From Arthrobacter sp. YD4 (GTDB lineage Bacteria; Actinomycetota; Actinomycetes; Actinomycetales; Micrococcaceae): a DNA stretch of 64,000 nucleotides. The notes beneath the pieces were generated by a model. The model was not told the DNA's origin and searched no databases. It was given only the letters and a program-made list of their open reading frames with translations. The DNA lies in the NCBI RefSeq assembly GCF_030410515.1, contig NZ_JAUHHD010000004.1, forward strand, positions 62,001-126,000, given 5' to 3'. The position numbers were made by a program, and so were the translations under genes. Shown piece after piece: positions 52,847 to 61,933 of this stretch (positions within the stretch are counted from its first letter, which is position 1; every line of letters begins with the position of its first letter).

Positions 52847-55033
52847 ATGTCGAATCACCTGGAGACCAACGGACTCCACGTCGCGGAGGAGCTGTACTCC
52901 TTCGTACGGGACGAGGCGCTGCCCGGCACCGGACTCGACGCCGGGGAGTTCTGGGACGGCGCGGCCGGCCTGATCGCCGAATTCTCCCCCCGCGTCCGCG
53001 AACTCCTCGAGGTCCGCGACCGGCTGCAGCAGCAGATCGACGAGTACCACCGCACGCAGGCCGGCGCGGAGATCGATCACGAGGCGTACGAGGAATTCCT
53101 GCGCTCGATCGGCTACCTGGTGGAGGAACCGGCCGACTTCAGCATCAGCACGGACGGCGTGGACAGCGAGATCGCCAGCGTCTCCGGCCCGCAGCTGGTG
53201 GTCCCGCTGCTGAACGCCCGCTTCGCCGCCAACGCCGCCAACGCCCGCTGGGGTTCGCTCTACGACGCCCTCTACGGCACCGACGCCATCGACGACGCCG
53301 AGGGCCGCGGGCACACGGAAGGCTACAACCCCGTCCGCGGCGCCGCCGTCGTCGACTTCGGCCGGCGGCTCCTGGACGAGCACACGCCCCTGGCCTCCGG
53401 CTCCCACGCCGACGTCACGGCCTACCGGATCACCGACGGCGCGCTCGCCGCCGAGACCCCCGCCGGGACCACCGGCCTGGCCGATCCCGCCCAGTTCGCC
53501 GGCTACCGCGGCAACGAAGACCAGCCCGAAGCCATCCTGCTGGTCCACCACGGGCTGCACATCGAGATCCAGGTGGACCGCGGGCACCCGATCGGCTCCG
53601 GTGATCCGGCCGGCGTCAAGGACATCGTCCTCGAATCTGCGCTGACCACCATCATGGACCTCGAGGACTCCGTGGCCGCCGTCGACGGGGGCGACAAGGT
53701 GGACGGCTACCGCAACTGGCTGAAGCTGATGCAGGGCACGCTCACCGCCGAGGTGTCCAAGGGCGGCCGCAGCTACACCCGCCGGCTGAACGAGGACCGA
53801 AGCTACACCGCCCCGGACGGTTCCGAGCTGGTCCTGCCCGGCCGTTCCCTCCTGCTGATCCGCCAGGTGGGCCACCTGATGACCAGCGACGCCGTCCTGG
53901 ACGCCGAGGGGCAGCCCGTCCCCGAGGAGATCCTGGACGCACTGTTCACCGGGCTGGGCTCGGTGCACGACCTGCGCGGCGCCACGGCCGGACGGAACTC
54001 CCGCGCCGGGTCCGCCTACGTGGTCAAGCCCAAGATGCACGGCCCCGAGGAGGTCGCCGTGGCCTGCGCGCTGCTGGCCGGCGCCGAAAAGGTACTCAAG
54101 CTCGAGCCGCTGACCCTGAAGATCGGCATCATGGATGAGGAACGCCGCACCTCGGCCAACCTCAAGGCCTGCATCAAGGAGGCCCGGGACCGTGTGGCCT
54201 TCATCAACACCGGCTTCCTGGACCGCACCGGCGATGAGATCCACACCTCCATGCTCGCCGGCCCCATGGTCCGCAAGGCGGATATGCGCAACTCCAGCTG
54301 GATCAAGGCGTACGAGGAGTCCAACGTGGACACGGGCCTGGCGTGCGGCTTCGCCGGACGGGCCCAGATCGGCAAGGGCATGTGGGCCGCCCCGGACAAC
54401 ATGGCGGACATGCTGGCGCAGAAGGCCGGCCACCCGCAGGCCGGCGCCGACTGCGCCTGGGTCCCGTCCCCCACCGCGGCAACATTGCACGCCATCCACT
54501 ACCACCAGGTGGACGTCGACGCCCGGCAGGCCGAACTGGCGGGCAAGCGCCGCTCCACCCTGCGCCAGCTGCTCACCATCCCGCTGGGCGACCCGGCCGG
54601 TTGGTCCGCCGAGGACCGCCGGAACGAGCTGGACAACAACATCCAGAGCACCCTGGGCTACGTGGTCCGCTGGGTCAACGACGGCGTGGGCTGCTCCAAG
54701 GTCCCCGACATCCACGGCACCGCCCTGATGGAGGACCGCGCCACCTGCCGGATCAGTTCCCAGCACGTGGCCAACTGGCTGCTCCATGGCATCGTGACGC
54801 AGGAGGAGGTGGAAGCCTCGCTGCGGCGGATGGCCGCCGTCGTCGACGGGCAGAACGACGGCGACCCCGGCTACCGGCCGATGTCCCCCGAGTTCGATGG
54901 CGAGGCCTTCCTCGCCGCCCGCGAATTGGTCCTCGAGGGGGCCGCCCAGCCCTCCGGTTACACCGAACCCGTGCTGCACCGCCGCCGGGCCGCCCACAAG
55001 CACGCCAACGACCTTGCAAGGAACGCCTCATGA
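52847..55033 (+). CDS. glcB: Malate synthase G
   Basis: Condenses glyoxylate with acetyl-CoA to malate. The 728-residue length and the G-form layout are diagnostic: [19 protein letters not shown] near residue 130, [39 protein letters not shown] (catalytic region), [34 protein letters not shown] and [22 protein letters not shown] 52847 has GGAG ten bases upstream. It overlaps the GlcG-like gene by four bases. It takes the glyoxylate produced by the GlcD-like oxidase. Confidence 0.95.
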   Translation: MSNHLETNGLHVAEELYSFVRDEALPGTGLDAGEFWDGAAGLIAEFSPRVRELLEVRDRLQQQIDEYHRTQAGAEIDHEAYEEFLRSIGYLVEEPADFSISTDGVDSEIASVSGPQLVVPLLNARFAANAANARWGSLYDALYGTDAIDDAEGRGHTEGYNPVRGAAVVDFGRRLLDEHTPLASGSHADVTAYRITDGALAAETPAGTTGLADPAQFAGYRGNEDQPEAILLVHHGLHIEIQVDRGHPIGSGDPAGVKDIVLESALTTIMDLEDSVAAVDGGDKVDGYRNWLKLMQGTLTAEVSKGGRSYTRRLNEDRSYTAPDGSELVLPGRSLLLIRQVGHLMTSDAVLDAEGQPVPEEILDALFTGLGSVHDLRGATAGRNSRAGSAYVVKPKMHGPEEVAVACALLAGAEKVLKLEPLTLKIGIMDEERRTSANLKACIKEARDRVAFINTGFLDRTGDEIHTSMLAGPMVRKADMRNSSWIKAYEESNVDTGLACGFAGRAQIGKGMWAAPDNMADMLAQKAGHPQAGADCAWVPSPTAATLHAIHYHQVDVDARQAELAGKRRSTLRQLLTIPLGDPAGWSAEDRRNELDNNIQSTLGYVVRWVNDGVGCSKVPDIHGTALMEDRATCRISSQHVANWLLHGIVTQEEVEASLRRMAAVVDGQNDGDPGYRPMSPEFDGEAFLAARELVLEGAAQPSGYTEPVLHRRRAAHKHANDLARNAS

Positions 55034-55458
55034 CCCTGACCCTGGACACCGCCCGGACCATCATCGACCAGGCCCTCGCAACGGGCGCCGAGCACGGCTT
55101 CAAGCCGCTCACGGTGGTCGTCCTGGACGCCGGCGGCCACGTCACCGCCGCCGCCCGCCAGGACGGTGCGTCGAACAACCGCTTCGAGATCGCCCAGGGC
55201 AAGGCCTACGGGGCGCTGGCCCTGGGCATGGGTTCCCGCTCGATCATGGCGCGCGCCGAGCAGCAGGCGTACTTCATCGCCGCGGCCGCCGCGGCGATCG
55301 GCGGCCGGCTGATCCCGGTCCCGGGCGGGGTCCTGATCCGCGACGCCGACGGCGCGCTGCTGGGCGCCGTGGGCATCAGCGGGGACACCTCGGACAACGA
55401 TGAGACGGCGGCCGCAACCGCCGTCCGTGCGGCCGGCCTGACCGCCCAGGTGGACTGA
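55030..55458 (+). CDS. GlcG/HbpS-like (DUF336) protein
   Basis: A 142-residue DUF336-fold protein. It shows [38 protein letters not shown] and [29 protein letters not shown], in usual order for GlcG. GlcG lies in the glc operon of E. coli, and the fold in HbpS binds haem; its glycolate role is unclear. It overlaps glcB (ATGA) and so must be produced with it. A hairpin terminator follows. Confidence 0.9.
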   Translation: MTLTLDTARTIIDQALATGAEHGFKPLTVVVLDAGGHVTAAARQDGASNNRFEIAQGKAYGALALGMGSRSIMARAEQQAYFIAAAAAAIGGRLIPVPGGVLIRDADGALLGAVGISGDTSDNDETAAATAVRAAGLTAQVD

Positions 55459-55478
55459 GAAACCACCCGGCGGTTGAC

Positions 55479-55529
55479 AGCGGCACCGGCAGGGGACGTG
55501 ACACCCCCGGCCGGTGCCGCTGGCGTTTT
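55479..55529 (+). terminator. Intrinsic terminator after the malate synthase operon
   Basis: A 12-bp perfect stem (55479-55490 with 55510-55521, AGCGGCACCGGC) with a 19-base loop is followed by GGCGTTTT. This is among the most classical terminators in the window. Confidence 0.85.
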
Positions 55530-55596
55530 CCGGGGAAATCTCCAGCGACGGCCAGTATCATGGCCGGGTTCGAGAGTCTGTCGAGAGGTTGCTCCA

Positions 55597-57105
55597 TTGC
55601 GTCACGAATCGTCCGCCCCGGGCAAGGGGACCCCTGAGCCCTACCCGGGCTACGGCACCCTGGTGGAGGGCAGCAGCAACTACCGTCAGGGCCGCCGGCC
55701 GCGCTGGCTCAAGATCACCGGCATCACCGCGGCCGTGATCCTGGTGGGTGTGATCGCCTTCGGCGGTTACTGGCTCTGGCGGCTCCAGTCCAACATCAGC
55801 ACCTCTGCGCTCGGCGCCGGCGGGGTGCGCACCGAGGGCCCGGTCAACGACAGCAAGGACCGGCTGCAGATCCTGGTGCTGGGCAGCGACACCCGCAGCG
55901 GCAAGAACGGCCAGTACGGCTCGACGGCCGACTCCTCCGGCTACGGACAGTCGGACGTGATGATGCTGTTGGACATCTCGGCGGACAACAACCACGTCAA
56001 CGTCGTCAGTTTCCCCCGCGACCTCCTGGTGGACGTCCCCGCCTGCAAGGACAGCGCCACCAACGAACAGCATGCGGGCCGGTCCGGAGTCATGATCAAC
56101 TCCGCCATGGCCGAGGCCGGCATCGGCTGCGCGGTGGACACCGTCAACAAGCTCACCGGCATGGAAATCGACCACTTCATGATGGCCGACTTCAACGCCG
56201 TGAAAGAACTCTCCAACACCGTCGGCGGCGTCGACGTCTGCGTGGACACCGCCGTCAACGATCCCGACTCCGGCCTGAAGCTGCCCAAGGGCACCTCCCA
56301 GGTCCAGGGCGAACAGGCCCTGGCCTTCCTGCGCACCCGGCACGCCTTCGCCAACGGCGGGGACCTCGGCCGGATCAAGGCCCAGCAGTCGTTCCTGGCG
56401 TCCCTGACCCGGAAGCTGAAGGCCGACGGCACGCTCAGCGACCCGCAGAAGGTGCTCAGCATTGCCGACACCATGACCAAGAACCTCACCGTCGACGACG
56501 GCCTCGCCTCGGTCCCAACCATGCTGACCCTCGCCAACCGGCTGAAGAACATCGACCCGGCCAAGGTCAACTTCATCACCACCCCCACCGTCCCGGCGCC
56601 GTCGGATCCCAATCGGCTGACCTTGGACGAGCCGGCGGCGGACAACCTCTTCGCCGCACTGCGCCGCAGCCCGGACCTGTCCCAGCCCGCGCCGGCCTCG
56701 GCGGCCCCGGAGACCTCCAGCGCCCCGGCCGCCCCCGCCTACAACAAGGCACTGCAGCCGGTCACCGTGGCCAACGGCACCAACGTCGCCAGCCGCGGCA
56801 CCGAGATCGGCACGATCCTCTCCGACGCCGGGTTCACGAAGCTCTCCCGCATCCCGGCCCAGCCGCGGCAGCAGACCATGGTCTACTTCGGCGCCGGGTT
56901 CGAGGACGTCGCCGCCGACGTGGCGGCGGTGTTTGGCCTGCCGGCTTCCAGCGTGCAGCAGGTCCCCGGGGTGCAGGGCGTCCAGCTCTACGCCGGCGAG
57001 GACTTCGCCACGGGTTCCAAGCCCGCGGCGCCGCCGTCGCAGGCCGGCGGGGCAGTGTCCCAGACCGGCAGCGACACGACCTGCCAGGCCACCGCCGGCG
57101 GGTAG
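55597..57105 (+). CDS. LytR-CpsA-Psr family cell-wall polymer ligase
   Basis: A 502-residue protein that attaches teichoic or polysaccharide chains to peptidoglycan. A cytoplasmic segment is followed by one transmembrane helix (IAAVILVGVIAFGGYWLW), then the LCP domain (ILVLGSDTRSG, SDVMMLLDI, FPRDLLVDVP, VGGVDVCVDTAV, FLRTRHAFANGGDLGRIKAQ). The C-terminus has a LytR_C domain (TVANGTNVASRGTEIGTIL) and a Ser/Ala tail. TTG 55597 is preferred because GAGAGG precedes it by nine bases and no ATG or GTG fits. Extracytoplasmic. Confidence 0.9.
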   Translation: MRHESSAPGKGTPEPYPGYGTLVEGSSNYRQGRRPRWLKITGITAAVILVGVIAFGGYWLWRLQSNISTSALGAGGVRTEGPVNDSKDRLQILVLGSDTRSGKNGQYGSTADSSGYGQSDVMMLLDISADNNHVNVVSFPRDLLVDVPACKDSATNEQHAGRSGVMINSAMAEAGIGCAVDTVNKLTGMEIDHFMMADFNAVKELSNTVGGVDVCVDTAVNDPDSGLKLPKGTSQVQGEQALAFLRTRHAFANGGDLGRIKAQQSFLASLTRKLKADGTLSDPQKVLSIADTMTKNLTVDDGLASVPTMLTLANRLKNIDPAKVNFITTPTVPAPSDPNRLTLDEPAADNLFAALRRSPDLSQPAPASAAPETSSAPAAPAYNKALQPVTVANGTNVASRGTEIGTILSDAGFTKLSRIPAQPRQQTMVYFGAGFEDVAADVAAVFGLPASSVQQVPGVQGVQLYAGEDFATGSKPAAPPSQAGGAVSQTGSDTTCQATAGG

Positions 57106-57134
57106 CGGCCGACACGCGGCGGGACACCGCGTCA

Positions 57135-57156
57135 CCGGGGCGCCGGCACGCCCCGG
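57135..57156 (+). terminator. Hairpin after the LCP gene
   Basis: CCGGGGCG (57135-57142) pairs with CGCCCCGG (57149-57156) over a six-base loop, 30 bp after the LCP stop. There is no T tract, so it is a probable factor-assisted or weak terminator. Confidence 0.6.
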
Positions 57157-57234
57157 CGTCCACTACGATGGGCGAGGTTTGAGACGGCAGGATTACGCAG
57201 ACTACCCAGTAGCCGGGCCGCGAAGAGAACGGAC

Positions 57235-58149
57235 ATGCACGTGGCGTGGACCCCTGACCGGAGGTCATTCCTGGCGGCCGCTGCCGCCCTTTCCCTCGGG
57301 GCCCTGGCGGCGCTGCCGCAGGACAGCCGCCCGAAGGATCTCCGCGAGCCCGACGCAACCCCGGCCGACGGGCCTCTGGTGGAGACGGCCGGCGCCGACG
57401 CGCAGCCTGCCCCGGTCCCGGCCACGGCCCAGCCCCAGGGTGCCCCGTCCCGGGACCAGGTTATTGGGGCCTTCTCCCATCGCACCGCCGGCTACTGGGG
57501 GCTCGCCGCCCCAGGTGTGCTCTCGCGCCTGCCCGCGCCCGCCGGCGTCGCCCTGACCTTTGACTTCTGCGGCGGTACCGGCGGCAACGCCGCGGACACT
57601 GGCGTCCTCACCGAACTCCGCCGCCACGGGGTTCCGGCAACGCTGTTCCTCAACCACCGCTGGATCGCCGCCAATGCCGCCCTGGCCGCTGAACTCGCCG
57701 CGGATCCCCTCTTCGAGCTCGCCAACCATGGCACCTCACACCGGCCGCTGTCCGTGTCCGGCAAGAGCGCCTACAACATTCCGGGCACCCGCAACCCGGG
57801 CGAGGTCTACGACGAGATCATGACCAACGACGCCCGCATCGCGGAGCTCACCGGAAAGCGCCCGCTCTTCTTCCGGCCGGGGACCGCCTACCTCGACGAT
57901 GTCTCCGCCCAGATCGTGCATGCCCTCGGGGTCACGCCCGTCGGCTTCTCCGTCAACGGCGACGCCGGTGCCACGCTCCCCGCCCCGGCCGTGGCCAAGG
58001 AAATCTCCGGCGCACACGCCGGGGACATCGTCATATCCCACGGCAACCACCCCGCCGGCGGGACCGCGGCCGGCCTGGCCCGCGCCCTCGATGCGATGAA
58101 GCAGCGCGGCGAGGTCTTCGTCCACCTCCCCCGGCCCGCAGCCGCCTGA
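57235..58149 (+). CDS. Secreted polysaccharide deacetylase (NodB-like, altered motif 1)
   Basis: A 304-residue exported protein. The N-terminus has a Tat-like RRSFLAAAAALSLGALAAL signal. The NodB domain has motif 1 VALTFDFCGGTGG (D110, but F111 where the metal-binding Asp is usual), motif 2 ANHGTSHRP (H165, H169) and FFRPGTAYLD. GDIVISHGNHPAGG holds the C-terminal histidine motif. The missing second Asp could reduce or change metal use. ATG 57235. It is probably active on cell-wall sugars, next to an LCP gene. Confidence 0.85.
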   Translation: MHVAWTPDRRSFLAAAAALSLGALAALPQDSRPKDLREPDATPADGPLVETAGADAQPAPVPATAQPQGAPSRDQVIGAFSHRTAGYWGLAAPGVLSRLPAPAGVALTFDFCGGTGGNAADTGVLTELRRHGVPATLFLNHRWIAANAALAAELAADPLFELANHGTSHRPLSVSGKSAYNIPGTRNPGEVYDEIMTNDARIAELTGKRPLFFRPGTAYLDDVSAQIVHALGVTPVGFSVNGDAGATLPAPAVAKEISGAHAGDIVISHGNHPAGGTAAGLARALDAMKQRGEVFVHLPRPAAA

Positions 58150-58202
58150 GGCTCCCACCCCCGTCGCCCTATCGCCCACAGCGCAACCCTGTTGTTTCCG
58201 CA

Positions 58203-58230
58203 TATCGGGACGTATCGTTAAGTATCGTTA
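58203..58230. repeat. Three TATCG repeats at 10-bp spacing
   Basis: TATCG occurs at 58203, 58213 and 58223, with the last two extended to TATCGTTA. The period matches one DNA turn. It lies 24 bp before the padR-like ATG (58254) and could be an operator array or promoter-proximal binding site. Confidence 0.65.
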
Positions 58231-58253
58231 GCGAACCCTTGGAGGAGAGCACC

Positions 58254-58793
58254 ATGCGTAACTCATACCCGATGGGCGGCTTCGGCGCCCCCAGCTTTGA
58301 TGGCATGTGGCAGGCCGTCGAGGACCTGCGTTCACGCTTCGAAAAGCGCACCGGCAGCCGCGCCGGCCGCGGCGAGGTCCGCTCGGCCGTACTGGCGCTC
58401 CTGGCGGAGCGGCCCATGCACGGCTACCAGATCATCCGCGAGATCGAGGAGCGCAGCAGCGGCAGCTGGAAGCCGAGCGCCGGCTCCGTCTACCCGACCC
58501 TGCAGCTGCTGGCCGACGAGGGCCTGATCCGCGCCGAGGAGTCCAACGGGCGGAAGATCTATTCCCTGACGGACGCCGGCCGCGACGAGGTCTCCGGCGG
58601 CACCTCGGCTCCCTGGGAGTCCGCCGACGCGGACCAGGCCCCCGGTTTCGGGGCACTGCCGAAGGCCGGCATCGAGCTGGCCCAGGCCGCATCCCAGGTG
58701 GGCCGCACCGGCACGCCGGAGCAGGTCAAGCAGGCCGTGGCCGTGCTGGACGAGGCGCGCCGCCGGCTGTACTCGATCCTGGCCCAGGACTGA
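58254..58793 (+). CDS. PadR-family transcription regulator
   Basis: A 179-residue repressor. The winged-helix region has EVRSAVLALLAERPMHGYQIIREIEERS, SAGSVYPTLQLLADEGLI and KIYSLTDAGRDEV, all typical of PadR. The C-terminal part has the helical GIELAQAASQVGR and AVLDEARRRLYSIL. ATG 58254 follows GGAGGAGAG. A phased TATCG array lies on its promoter. The AarF-type gene starts six bases after its stop, so the kinase-like protein is in the same transcript. Confidence 0.88.
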   Translation: MRNSYPMGGFGAPSFDGMWQAVEDLRSRFEKRTGSRAGRGEVRSAVLALLAERPMHGYQIIREIEERSSGSWKPSAGSVYPTLQLLADEGLIRAEESNGRKIYSLTDAGRDEVSGGTSAPWESADADQAPGFGALPKAGIELAQAASQVGRTGTPEQVKQAVAVLDEARRRLYSILAQD

Positions 58794-58798
58794 CGCGG

Positions 58799-60508
58799 GT
58801 GGCGGAGGCTGGCCGGGCCCGGGCGGACCCGGCGGCCGGGACCGGGAGCACCCGCGCCCGCTACCGGAGGATCCTGCGCTTCGCGGCCTGGCACCTCGCC
58901 GTGACCTGGTGGCACGAGCTGCTGCTCCCCCGCCTGGGCCTGCGACGGATCACCGAGCGCAGCCGGACCCGACGGATGATCCGCTTCGCCCGGCGCTTCC
59001 GCGCCCTGGCCGTGGAGCTGGGCGGCCTGATGATCAAAGTGGGCCAGTTCCTCTCCTCGCGCCTGGACGTCCTCCCGCCGGAGATCACCAAGGAACTCGA
59101 GGACCTCCAGGACGAGGTTCCCCCGGTCCCGTTCCCGGCCATCCGGGACCTGGCCGAGGCAGAACTGGGCACACCGCTGGAGAACATCTTCGCCGTCATC
59201 GAGGAGACGCCCATCGCCGCGGCGTCCCTCGGGCAGGCGCACCGCGCGACGCTGCTGCCCGCGGCGGCGGAGGATGCCGGCATGAGCGGCGTCGTGGTGA
59301 AGGTTCAGCGCCCCGGGATCGAGGCGATCGTCGACGTCGACCTGGCCGCCCTGCGCCGGGTGGGCGGCTGGCTGAGCCACTTCCGGCTGGTCTCGGACCG
59401 GGCGGACATGCCCTCCCTGGTGGAGGAGTTCGCCCAGACCAGCCTCGAGGAGGTCGACTACCTGCAGGAGGCGGCCAACTCCGAGCGGTTCGACGCCGAC
59501 TTCGCCGGCGACGAGCGGGTGGCGGTCCCCCGCGTCGCCTGGGAACGGACCACCCGCCGGGTCCTGACCCTGGAAGACGTCACCGCCATCAAGATCACGG
59601 ATACGGAGGGTCTTCGCGCCGCGGGGATCGACCCCGTGGAGGTGGCTCCGGTCTTCGCATCGGTGATGTTCGACCAGCTCTTCACCACCGGGTTCTTCCA
59701 TGCCGACCCGCACCCGGGGAACATCTTCGTCACCCCGACCCCCGGCGCCGGAGGGTTGCCCTGGCGGCTGACGTTCATCGATTTCGGCATGATGGGCGAG
59801 GTGCCCCCGGGCACCCGGAGCGGGCTGCGGAAGCTGCTCATCGCGGCGGCCGCGCGCGACGGCGGAGGCCTGGTCTCGGCGATCGGCGAGATCGGGGTGC
59901 TGCTGCCCACGGCGGATACCGCCGAACTGGAGCGGGCCATGTCCCGGCTGTTCACCCGCTTCGGCGGCATGGGCTTCGCCGAACTGCGCGAGGTGGACCC
60001 GCGGGAGTTCCTGGCCTTCGCCAACGAGTTCGGCGAACTGGTCCGCTCGCTGCCGTTTCAGGTCCCGGAGAATTTCCTGCTGATTATCCGGGCGATGTCG
60101 CTCACCTCCGGGGTGTGCAGTTCCCTCGACCCGCGCTTCAACCTCTGGGACTCGGTGGAGCCGTACGCGGCACGGCTGCTGCGCGAGGAGCGCGGAAACC
60201 TCCTGCAGGACGCCGGCCGCCAGGTCTTCGACGCCGCGGCGGTGGCCTTCCGCCTGCCGCAGCGCCTCGACCGCCTGGCGGCCCGCGCCGAGGAGGGTTC
60301 CCTGACCGTGGGCAACCCCCGGCTGGAGCGCCAGGTGGCCCGGCTGGACCGCACCGTGCGCCGCGCGGTGTCCGCCATTCTCTTCGCCGCCCTGCTGATC
60401 GCCGGCGCCATTCTCCGGCACGACGATCCGGCCCTCGGGACGGTACTCCTGGCCGTCTCCGTGCTGCCGCTGCTGCATTCGGCCTGGCCGGGACGCCGCG
60501 GCCCCTGA
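58799..60508 (+). CDS. ABC1/AarF-UbiB atypical kinase-like protein
   Basis: A 569-residue ADCK/UbiB family member. It has GGLMIKVGQFLSSRLDVLP (the KxGQ motif), IAAASLGQAHRATL, the catalytic lysine in VVVKVQRPGI, FFHADPHPGNIFV and TFIDFGMMGEVP. Two C-terminal helices (SAILFAALLIAGAIL and TVLLAVSVLPLLHSAW) anchor it to the membrane. GTG 58799 starts six bases after the padR stop. Actinobacterial homologues lack a known role; quinone or lipid handling is plausible. Confidence 0.88.
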   Translation: MAEAGRARADPAAGTGSTRARYRRILRFAAWHLAVTWWHELLLPRLGLRRITERSRTRRMIRFARRFRALAVELGGLMIKVGQFLSSRLDVLPPEITKELEDLQDEVPPVPFPAIRDLAEAELGTPLENIFAVIEETPIAAASLGQAHRATLLPAAAEDAGMSGVVVKVQRPGIEAIVDVDLAALRRVGGWLSHFRLVSDRADMPSLVEEFAQTSLEEVDYLQEAANSERFDADFAGDERVAVPRVAWERTTRRVLTLEDVTAIKITDTEGLRAAGIDPVEVAPVFASVMFDQLFTTGFFHADPHPGNIFVTPTPGAGGLPWRLTFIDFGMMGEVPPGTRSGLRKLLIAAAARDGGGLVSAIGEIGVLLPTADTAELERAMSRLFTRFGGMGFAELREVDPREFLAFANEFGELVRSLPFQVPENFLLIIRAMSLTSGVCSSLDPRFNLWDSVEPYAARLLREERGNLLQDAGRQVFDAAAVAFRLPQRLDRLAARAEEGSLTVGNPRLERQVARLDRTVRRAVSAILFAALLIAGAILRHDDPALGTVLLAVSVLPLLHSAWPGRRGP

Positions 60509-60639
60509 GCCGCGCCGTTGACTCGGTTCCGGCCGCACCTCAAGCCGCCACGCGGAGGCCGGTGACTGCCGTTACTTAATTGTGATTAACCGGCTCAATG
60601 CCGTACGGTCGACGGGTGGACCGTCAACGTTGGTCCCAA

Positions 60640-60812
60640 TTCCGTGCGTCGCTGAGCTCTGCCGCGCCCGGGATCCGCTAGATATAAGGCAGAGGCGGGG
60701 GACCCAAGTGTCCCGGGTATGGCGTTGGCCTGCCCTCGGGGTGAAGCCGTGGTGTCCCACGGCCGGATGACCTCATCCGAACCCGACAGCTAACTCCGCA
60801 GGCGTCGAGAGG
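60640..60812 (+). ncRNA. Cyclic di-AMP riboswitch (ydaO-yuaA type)
   Basis: The leader shows the class landmarks in order: CGCTGAGCTCTGCC, GGGGGACCCAAGTGTCCCGGG-like P2/P3 loop, TCGGGGTGAAGCCG, CATCCGAACCCGACAGCTAAC and CCGCAGGCGTC. In actinobacteria this element precedes genes for cell-wall lytic enzymes. TTGTGA (60580) and TACGGT (60604) may be the promoter hexamers. Most of the 314-bp gap 60509-60822 is this element; an AT-rich TTAAT..ATTAA dyad at 60576-60589 is the only other item seen. Confidence 0.92.
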
Positions 60813-60822
60813 TAAACCTTCC

Positions 60823-61881
60823 ATGTCTGCACCCCAGGATCAGACGTGCGCCCCCGCGCGCCGTCGTGACCAGTCCGCTCCCTCCCCCCTTCGACGCACC
60901 GCCCTTCGGCTGAGGTCCCCCCGCGTCCTGTCCCTCGCCGCCGCGGCGGCCGTCGCCGTCGTCGGCCTCGGTTCACTCGGCCAGGCCACCCTGAACAGCC
61001 TGACCCAGGCGCAGGCGTCGGAGGTCTCCCAGGCCGCCCCCGCTTCCGCCCCGGCCTCGCCGTCGGCAACCCCGGCCGCACCGGCCAGCACCGCGGCCGC
61101 AGCCCCGTCCGCCCCGGCGACGACGGCGGCCCCCGCGCCGGCGCAGGCCGCTCCCCCGGCGGCGGCCCCCGCAGCCGTGCAGGCCGCACCGGCACCCGCC
61201 CTGGCCGTAGCCTCCACCGGCGGCCCCGCTCCCCTGGGTGTCCCCGGCAACTGGACCCTGGCCTTCAACGACGACTTCAACGGTGCCGGCCTGGATACCA
61301 ACAAATGGGCCGCCTGCTGGTTCGCGCCCGGCTGCGGAACCATGAACAAGGTCAGCACCAGCCCCGCCAACGTCTCGGTCAGCAACGGCAACCTGGTCCT
61401 GAACCTGGCGTCGGCCACGTCCGGGGCGCTGGTCTCCTCCAACCCCCGCGGCGGCGCCGGCACCGGCTACCAGTTCACCACCGGCTACGTCGAGGCCCGG
61501 ATCAAGTTCCCCGGCAACGCTAACGGCCTCTACAACTGGCCGGCATTCTGGTCCACCGGCCAGTCCTGGCCCGCCACCGGCGAGAACGACATCGCCGAGG
61601 TCCTCAAGGCCAAGATGACGGTCAACTACCACTCCACCAGCGGCGCCCAGAACCAGGGCGGCGTGGGGGGCAACTGGGCCAACGAGTACCACACCTTCGG
61701 CCTGCACCGGATGGCCAGCTCCTCGGACGTCTACTTCGACGGCGTCAAGGTCAAGTCCTACCCGACCAACGACGGCAACGCCCCGCAGTACCTGGTCCTG
61801 AACGTCGGTGCCTCCTCGACCAACCCGGCCTACGGCCCGGCGTCGCAGGTCCTGGTGGATTACGTCCGCGCCTGGCAGTAG
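60823..61881 (+). CDS. Secreted GH16 glycoside hydrolase under c-di-AMP control
   Basis: A 352-residue exported beta-glucan- or galactan-cleaving enzyme. The N-terminus has a long basic stretch and a hydrophobic signal (RVLSLAAAAAVAVVGLGSLG), then an Ala/Pro linker (residues 65-130). The GH16 domain begins at GNWTLAFNDDFNGAGLD. Catalytic site is ENDIAE with E254, D256, E259, and the C-terminus has DVYFDGVKVKSY and VDYVRAWQ. Start ATG 60823 has GAGAGG upstream. Remodelling of envelope or exopolysaccharide in response to c-di-AMP is inferred. Confidence 0.9.
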   Translation: MSAPQDQTCAPARRRDQSAPSPLRRTALRLRSPRVLSLAAAAAVAVVGLGSLGQATLNSLTQAQASEVSQAAPASAPASPSATPAAPASTAAAAPSAPATTAAPAPAQAAPPAAAPAAVQAAPAPALAVASTGGPAPLGVPGNWTLAFNDDFNGAGLDTNKWAACWFAPGCGTMNKVSTSPANVSVSNGNLVLNLASATSGALVSSNPRGGAGTGYQFTTGYVEARIKFPGNANGLYNWPAFWSTGQSWPATGENDIAEVLKAKMTVNYHSTSGAQNQGGVGGNWANEYHTFGLHRMASSSDVYFDGVKVKSYPTNDGNAPQYLVLNVGASSTNPAYGPASQVLVDYVRAWQ

Positions 61882-61933
61882 CCCGGACGTACACTGGCTC
61901 CCATAACGCCGCGTAAACCACGGAGGAGCCACC

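Noticed and set aside
52766..55003. 745-codon reverse open frame opposite glcB
   Set aside because: Glycine/valine-rich shadow with no family motif; malate synthase G on the + strand is unmistakable.
58559..60538. 659-codon reverse open frame opposite the AarF-like gene
   Set aside because: Shadow of a motif-rich kinase-like gene; its composition is that of antisense translation.
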